This document shows, piece by piece, positions 60,929 through 64,000 of a stretch of 64,000 nucleotides of DNA. The translations under genes and the position numbers were made by a program. Below the pieces are notes generated by a model. The model saw only the letters and a list, made by a program, of their open reading frames with translations, searched no databases and was not told where the DNA came from. How positions within the stretch are numbered: the stretch's first letter is position 1; each line of letters opens with the position of its first letter. The stretch spans positions 1 to 64,000 of the forward strand of contig JAMFSI010000110.1 of the NCBI GenBank assembly GCA_026225215.1, in the 5' to 3' direction. This DNA is from Sphingomonas palustris (GTDB lineage: Bacteria; Pseudomonadota; Alphaproteobacteria; Sphingomonadales; Sphingomonadaceae).

Positions 60929-61684
60929 ATGACCGAGAAAACCGCCCACGTTCATTGGCATGGCCAGGGAAAAGATGGTCAGGGCGCGATTAGCACCGCC
61001 ACCGGCGCGCTACGCGACTATCCCTACGGCTTTGCCAGCCGCTTCGAGGACGATCGCACCGGCACGAACCCCGAGGAGATCCTCGGCGCCGCGCACGCCG
61101 CCTGCTTCACCATGGCGTTTTCCTTCGCTTGTGCCGCTGCGGGCTTGACCACCAGCCACGCGCATACCGTGGCCAGCGTGCGTCTGGTGAAACGCGGCGA
61201 TGGTTTCGTCATCGATCGCATTGCTCTCACTTTGCAGGCCGAAATCGCCGATATAGATGACGCCCGCTTCCAGGAACTCGCGCAGACCGCCAAGCGCGAT
61301 TGCCCGGTTTCTCGCGCCCTTGCCGGCGTGGCCGAAATTACGCTTGAGGCGACGCTGGTTCAGCCGCACGCCAATTTCGAAACCCCGGCCCAGGTGGTCG
61401 CCGATCCGGGGCTGTCGAAGCAAGAAAAGGTCGAGAAGCTCGACGAACTCGAGCAGGATGCTCGCCAACTCGCCACCGCTTCAGCCGAAGGCATGGGCGG
61501 CGGCGAGCCGACTAACTTGCATGAAGTGCTGGACGCCAAGGATGCGCTGGGTCTGCCGGCGGCTTATGCGCTAGTCTTGACCGATTTGCGGGCGCGGGCA
61601 CAGCTCGGTACCCCCGATGCCGGACTGACTAACGCGATTGCTGCGCTCGATAGCTTGGCTCATGCGGAGCTAGCCCCCGCCTGA
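60929..61684 (+). CDS. OsmC-family peroxiredoxin fused to a C-terminal helical domain
   Basis: Residues 1-142 form an OsmC domain, with the peroxidatic Cys59 in AAHAACFTMAFSFA and the resolving Cys125 in RDCPVSRAL. Residues 145-251 are an added domain beginning PAQVVADPGLSKQEKVEKLD, followed by LEQDARQLATASAEGMGGGEP and a helical end. The added part resembles stand-alone small proteins of alphaproteobacteria. OsmC reduces organic hydroperoxides. ATG 60929 follows AAAGGGAACC. Confidence 0.88.
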   Translation: MTEKTAHVHWHGQGKDGQGAISTATGALRDYPYGFASRFEDDRTGTNPEEILGAAHAACFTMAFSFACAAAGLTTSHAHTVASVRLVKRGDGFVIDRIALTLQAEIADIDDARFQELAQTAKRDCPVSRALAGVAEITLEATLVQPHANFETPAQVVADPGLSKQEKVEKLDELEQDARQLATASAEGMGGGEPTNLHEVLDAKDALGLPAAYALVLTDLRARAQLGTPDAGLTNAIAALDSLAHAELAPA

Positions 61685-61699
61685 TCGGGGGGCAAACCC

Positions 61700-61854
61700 A
61701 AATCCTCCCCCTTTGGGGGAGGTGGCAGCCCGCAGGGCTGACGGAGGGGGCGGGCTTGAGGTCATCTCCCCGTGGCGGGTTCGCCCCGGCGCCCCCTCCG
61801 TCTCGCTACGCGAGCCACCTCCCCCCGTGAGGGAGGATTTTTTTGGTTAGATCA
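61700..61854. repeat. GC-rich composite inverted repeat (CCTCCCCC type)
   Basis: AATCCTCCCCCTTTGGGGGA at 61700 pairs with the inverse block CCTCCCCCCGTGAGGGAGGATT near 61818-61840, and an inner pair (GACGGAGGGGGCG with CGCCCCCTCCGTC) lies inside, with further small hairpins. The outer end resembles the MITE-like unit at 52834. It lies between the osmC and phyR stops. Confidence 0.78.
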
Positions 61855-61866
61855 AGCCGGTTTCGT

Positions 61867-62655
61867 TCATCGCTTCGTGGCAAAGAACAACGCCTGCGAA
61901 ATCGCCGCGCGCACCGCGTCTTCGCGGAACGGCTTGGTCAGCAGATATGTCGGTTCGGGGCGGTCGCCGGTCAACAGCCGCTCGGGATAAGCGGTGATGA
62001 AAATGATCGGGACATCGGGCGCGACACGGAGGATATCATCCGCTGCGTCGAGGCCCGAGCTGCCGTCCGCAAGCTGAATATCGGCCAGAACCAAACCCGG
62101 CGGACGGGCCGCGGCGGATTCGATTGCCTGCGTGCGGGTGGCGGCGGTGTCGGAAATCGTCAGGCCGAGCGAAGTGACGATTTGCTCCAGCTGCATCGCG
62201 ATCAGCGGCTCATCCTCGATGATCAGCACATTGGTCGCAGTATCGCGCGCGATATCATTGGCAGCCGCCTGGGCCAGCGTCGCGACCTCTTGCGCAGCTA
62301 TGCCCATGATCCGGGCCGCCTCCGCATGGGTGAATTCCTCCACCGCGGTCAGTAGCAAGGCCTCGCGCTGGCGCGGCGCGATCGCCGCAAGATGCGTCTG
62401 GGCTGCGGTTTCGCGAGCAGAGCTGCCCCGTCCGCCTGGAAGAGCTTCGGCCTCATTGCTTTGCCACTGCCGCGTGAAGGCGGTATAAAGCGCGACGCGG
62501 CCACCTTTGAGGCTCTCCCGCATCTCTGTATCGGTCAGCGCATTTGCCAAGGTAGCACGCACCAGCGCGTCCCCGCGATACTGGCTGCCGGTCAGCGCGC
62601 GCGCATAGCGGCGCAGATAGGGCAGATGTTCGGCGATCTGGTTGCCCAGCGGCAT
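61867..62655 (-). CDS. phyR: General stress response regulator PhyR
   Basis: The 262-residue protein has an ECF-sigma-like N-terminal domain (residues 1-135, LPYLRRYARALTGSQYRGD and IAPRQREALLLTAVEEFTHAEAA) and a C-terminal receiver with the phosphoacceptor Asp192 in VLADIQLADG and Lys241 in LLTKPF. When phosphorylated it binds the anti-sigma factor NepR and releases EcfG. ATG 62655 follows AGGAATTGACC. nepR and ecfG are not in this window. Confidence 0.95.
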   Translation of the reverse strand: MPLGNQIAEHLPYLRRYARALTGSQYRGDALVRATLANALTDTEMRESLKGGRVALYTAFTRQWQSNEAEALPGGRGSSARETAAQTHLAAIAPRQREALLLTAVEEFTHAEAARIMGIAAQEVATLAQAAANDIARDTATNVLIIEDEPLIAMQLEQIVTSLGLTISDTAATRTQAIESAAARPPGLVLADIQLADGSSGLDAADDILRVAPDVPIIFITAYPERLLTGDRPEPTYLLTKPFREDAVRAAISQALFFATKR

Positions 62656-62789
62656 GGTCAATTCCTAAATGGATTCCACCTTAAAATGCGCTAAACCAAG
62701 TGATGTTCCCTTCCCGGCAAGCTGTTGCCGGCAGCTGAAAAGCGCGTTGGCGCCGTTCAAAAAAATTTCAAATTTTTTTTGGGCCGCCG

Positions 62790-62814
62790 GGAACTGCCTT
62801 CCGGCTGGTGGGTT
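62790..62814 (+). promoter_or_regulatory. EcfG-type promoter of the small RNA
   Basis: GGAAC at 62790-62794, 16 bases, then GGTT at 62811-62814 followed by AAG. Box and spacing match the general-stress consensus. The predicted start, about 62820-62823, is at the base of the first hairpin of the small RNA. Confidence 0.7.
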
Positions 62815-62820
62815 AAGCTG

Positions 62821-62912
62821 TTGTCACCGCCGAGACCCCCCCCCTCCCGTCCAAGCGGCCGGTGACACTATCCCGAAGGCCTCTGTTCCTAGCGAACGGA
62901 GGCCTTTTTTTT
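62821..62912 (+). ncRNA. gsrN: GsrN-like general-stress small RNA
   Basis: The transcript of about 92 bases has a first hairpin with stem TGTCACCG (62822-62829) and CGGTGACA (62860-62867). Its loop contains nine C, one T and three C (62836-62848). The second hairpin is a strong terminator. Caulobacter GsrN has an EcfG promoter, a 5' hairpin with a C-rich target-binding loop, a 3' terminator and a place beside the general-stress genes; all these features are matched here next to phyR. The call is from structure and location, not from alignment. Confidence 0.72.
62876..62912 (+). terminator. Rho-independent terminator of the small RNA
   Basis: AAGGCCTC and GTTC (62876-62888) pair with GAAC and GAGGCCTT (62894-62906), followed by a run of T to 62912. 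This is the clearest intrinsic terminator in the window. Confidence 0.9.
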
Positions 62913-63004
62913 GGAAAATGGCCAAGGCAACGCTAGGCTTGCATAAGGCGCAGCCCTCCCGCAAATATCCGAAGATCCGAAGGGAATGCGATCTGGCTCA
63001 CGAT

Positions 63005-64000
63005 GTGCCCGCGCTGGCGGTTAGCGATCTTCGCGTAGAATTCACCACGCATGATGGTGCGGTTGCGGCGGTGCGCGGGGTCAGTTTCGCGGTAGCGCGC
63101 GGGGAATGTCTCGCCATCGTCGGCGAAAGCGGTTCGGGCAAGAGCCAGACCTGCATGGCGATCATGGGCCTGATCGCGGAAAACGGCCGGGTGTCGGGCT
63201 CTGCACGCATCGATGGCATCGAAGCGATCGGCGCGGACCGCAAGACCCAGGCGAAGCTGCGCGGCCAGCGTGCCGGCATGATCTTTCAAGACCCGCTGAC
63301 CGCGCTGACCCCGCATATCCGGATCGGCGACCAGATCGGCGAGGCTTTACGCGCGCATCTCGGCCTCGATGCCGAGGCCGTGCGGGCGCGCGCGCTCGAA
63401 TGGCTGGAGCGGGTGCGCATCCCCGATGCCGCGCGGCGGCTGCGGCAATATCCGCATGAGCTGTCGGGCGGGATGCGCCAGCGGGTGATGATCGCCGGGG
63501 CCATGGCCTGCAACCCGGCGCTGCTGATCGCCGATGAGCCGACCACGGCGCTGGACGTGACGGTGCAGGCCGAGGTGCTCGACATCATGGCCGATGTCAT
63601 GCGCGAATCGGGCACGGCGCTGGTGCTGATCACCCATGATATGGGCGTAGTCGCGCGGTTGGCCGACCGGGTCTGCGTGATGAAGGACGGCGCCTTCGTC
63701 GAGCAGGGCTCCGCTGCCCAGGTGTTCGGCGCCCCGCAGGCCGATTACACCCGCCGCTTGCTCGATGCCATTCCCCGGCTCGACGGCACCGGCCCGGCGC
63801 AACGCGCGCAACTGACCGAAGTGTCACCCGACGCGGAAGTGGTGGTGCAGGGCGAGGATATCCGGGTCCATTTCCCGGTCGGCGGCGGCTTGTTTCGCAA
63901 GGGCCGGTTGCTGCGCGCAGTCGATGGAGTCGATCTCGCCATCCGCGCCGGCGAGACGCTGGGCGTGGTCGGCGAAAGCGGCTGCGGCAAATCGACGCTG
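63005..64000 (+). CDS. Double-ATPase peptide/nickel-type ABC transporter subunit (3' end beyond window)
   Basis: The first ATPase domain is complete: Walker [12 protein letters not shown]-loop [12 protein letters not shown], signature [16 protein letters not shown], Walker [13 protein letters not shown] and H-loop LITHD. A second domain starts near 63845 ([16 protein letters not shown]) and reaches its Walker A ([10 protein letters not shown]) at the window edge. Such fused DppD-DppF proteins (YejF/GsiA type) drive oligopeptide uptake. GTG 63005 starts at the family core; ATG 62918 in the same frame is an alternative but falls right after the small-RNA terminator. Confidence 0.85.
   Translation, partial: MPALAVSDLRVEFTTHDGAVAAVRGVSFAVARGECLAIVGESGSGKSQTCMAIMGLIAENGRVSGSARIDGIEAIGADRKTQAKLRGQRAGMIFQDPLTALTPHIRIGDQIGEALRAHLGLDAEAVRARALEWLERVRIPDAARRLRQYPHELSGGMRQRVMIAGAMACNPALLIADEPTTALDVTVQAEVLDIMADVMRESGTALVLITHDMGVVARLADRVCVMKDGAFVEQGSAAQVFGAPQADYTRRLLDAIPRLDGTGPAQRAQLTEVSPDAEVVVQGEDIRVHFPVGGGLFRKGRLLRAVDGVDLAIRAGETLGVVGESGCGKSTL

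Noticed and set aside
62684..62708. Possible EcfG promoter for phyR on the minus strand
   Set aside because: GGAAC is present, but a GTT-like -10 does not occur at 16 or 17 bases; only CATT at 15 bases.
1..64000. tRNA, rRNA, integrase and transposase genes
   Set aside because: No cloverleaf with a GGTTCRA arm, no rRNA segment and no DDE or tyrosine-recombinase motif was recognised anywhere in the window.

Overview
The window is high-GC chromosomal DNA from an alphaproteobacterium, most likely a member of the Sphingomonadales. The evidence is a fused transaldolase/glucose-6-phosphate isomerase, a PhyR general-stress regulator with EcfG-type promoters (GGAAC-N16-GGTT/TGTT), NodT-type efflux, DUF2177 and YbfB-type genes, and palindromic intergenic repeats of the kind seen in sphingomonads. 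No rRNA, tRNA, CRISPR array or intact transposase gene was found.

Layout. 1-5.9 kb: pentose-phosphate genes tal-pgi (cut by the window edge), tkt and divergent rpiA, with a long perfect-stem palindrome between tkt and rpiA. 5.9-10.7 kb: a frameshifted isovaleryl-CoA dehydrogenase-like gene, a DUF938 methyltransferase, a Gre-type factor, a glutathione S-transferase, a tiny His-rich secreted peptide and an Nramp-like metal transporter. 10.7-12.7 kb: a small accessory patch with an Ltp-type (superinfection-exclusion-like) protein and a ParDE toxin-antitoxin pair. 12.7-20.2 kb: a TetR-controlled RND efflux operon with visible operator-like sites.

20.2-32.9 kb looks like an extracellular-matrix island. 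It holds a five-gene operon resembling the Pseudomonas Fap functional-amyloid system (two small secreted Asn/Ser-rich proteins, a periplasmic C39 peptidase, another small secreted protein, and an outer-membrane barrel with an N-terminal coiled coil). Next to it is a 1603-residue fusion of a degenerate GGDEF domain, a processive GT2 polysaccharide synthase and a periplasmic TPR scaffold, followed by a separate outer-membrane barrel and a secreted GH5 glycosidase. This is the strongest candidate for an undescribed system.

33-52.8 kb is mixed metabolic and transport DNA: PNPOx-like, LysR, VOC, MFS transporters, SDRs, a Pit phosphate transporter, a Rieske oxygenase, and an RcnR/DmeR-type metal repressor divergent from a porin with a perfect palindrome between them. 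It contains several gene relics (an internally deleted SDR, NodT and aldo/keto-reductase fragments, an alpha/beta-hydrolase without its catalytic triad) and several repeat families.

53.1-58.9 kb is an ergothioneine-type locus: egtD-egtB, divergent from a PLP-dependent lyase/aldolase and an ATPase plus permease-binding-protein fusion with the EgtUV architecture. 58.8-64 kb holds a transglutaminase-like protein, YihY and OsmC-fusion genes with divergent EcfG-like promoters, phyR, and beside phyR a probable small RNA with an EcfG-like promoter, a C-rich hairpin loop and a strong terminator, resembling Caulobacter GsrN. The window ends inside a double-ATPase peptide ABC transporter gene.
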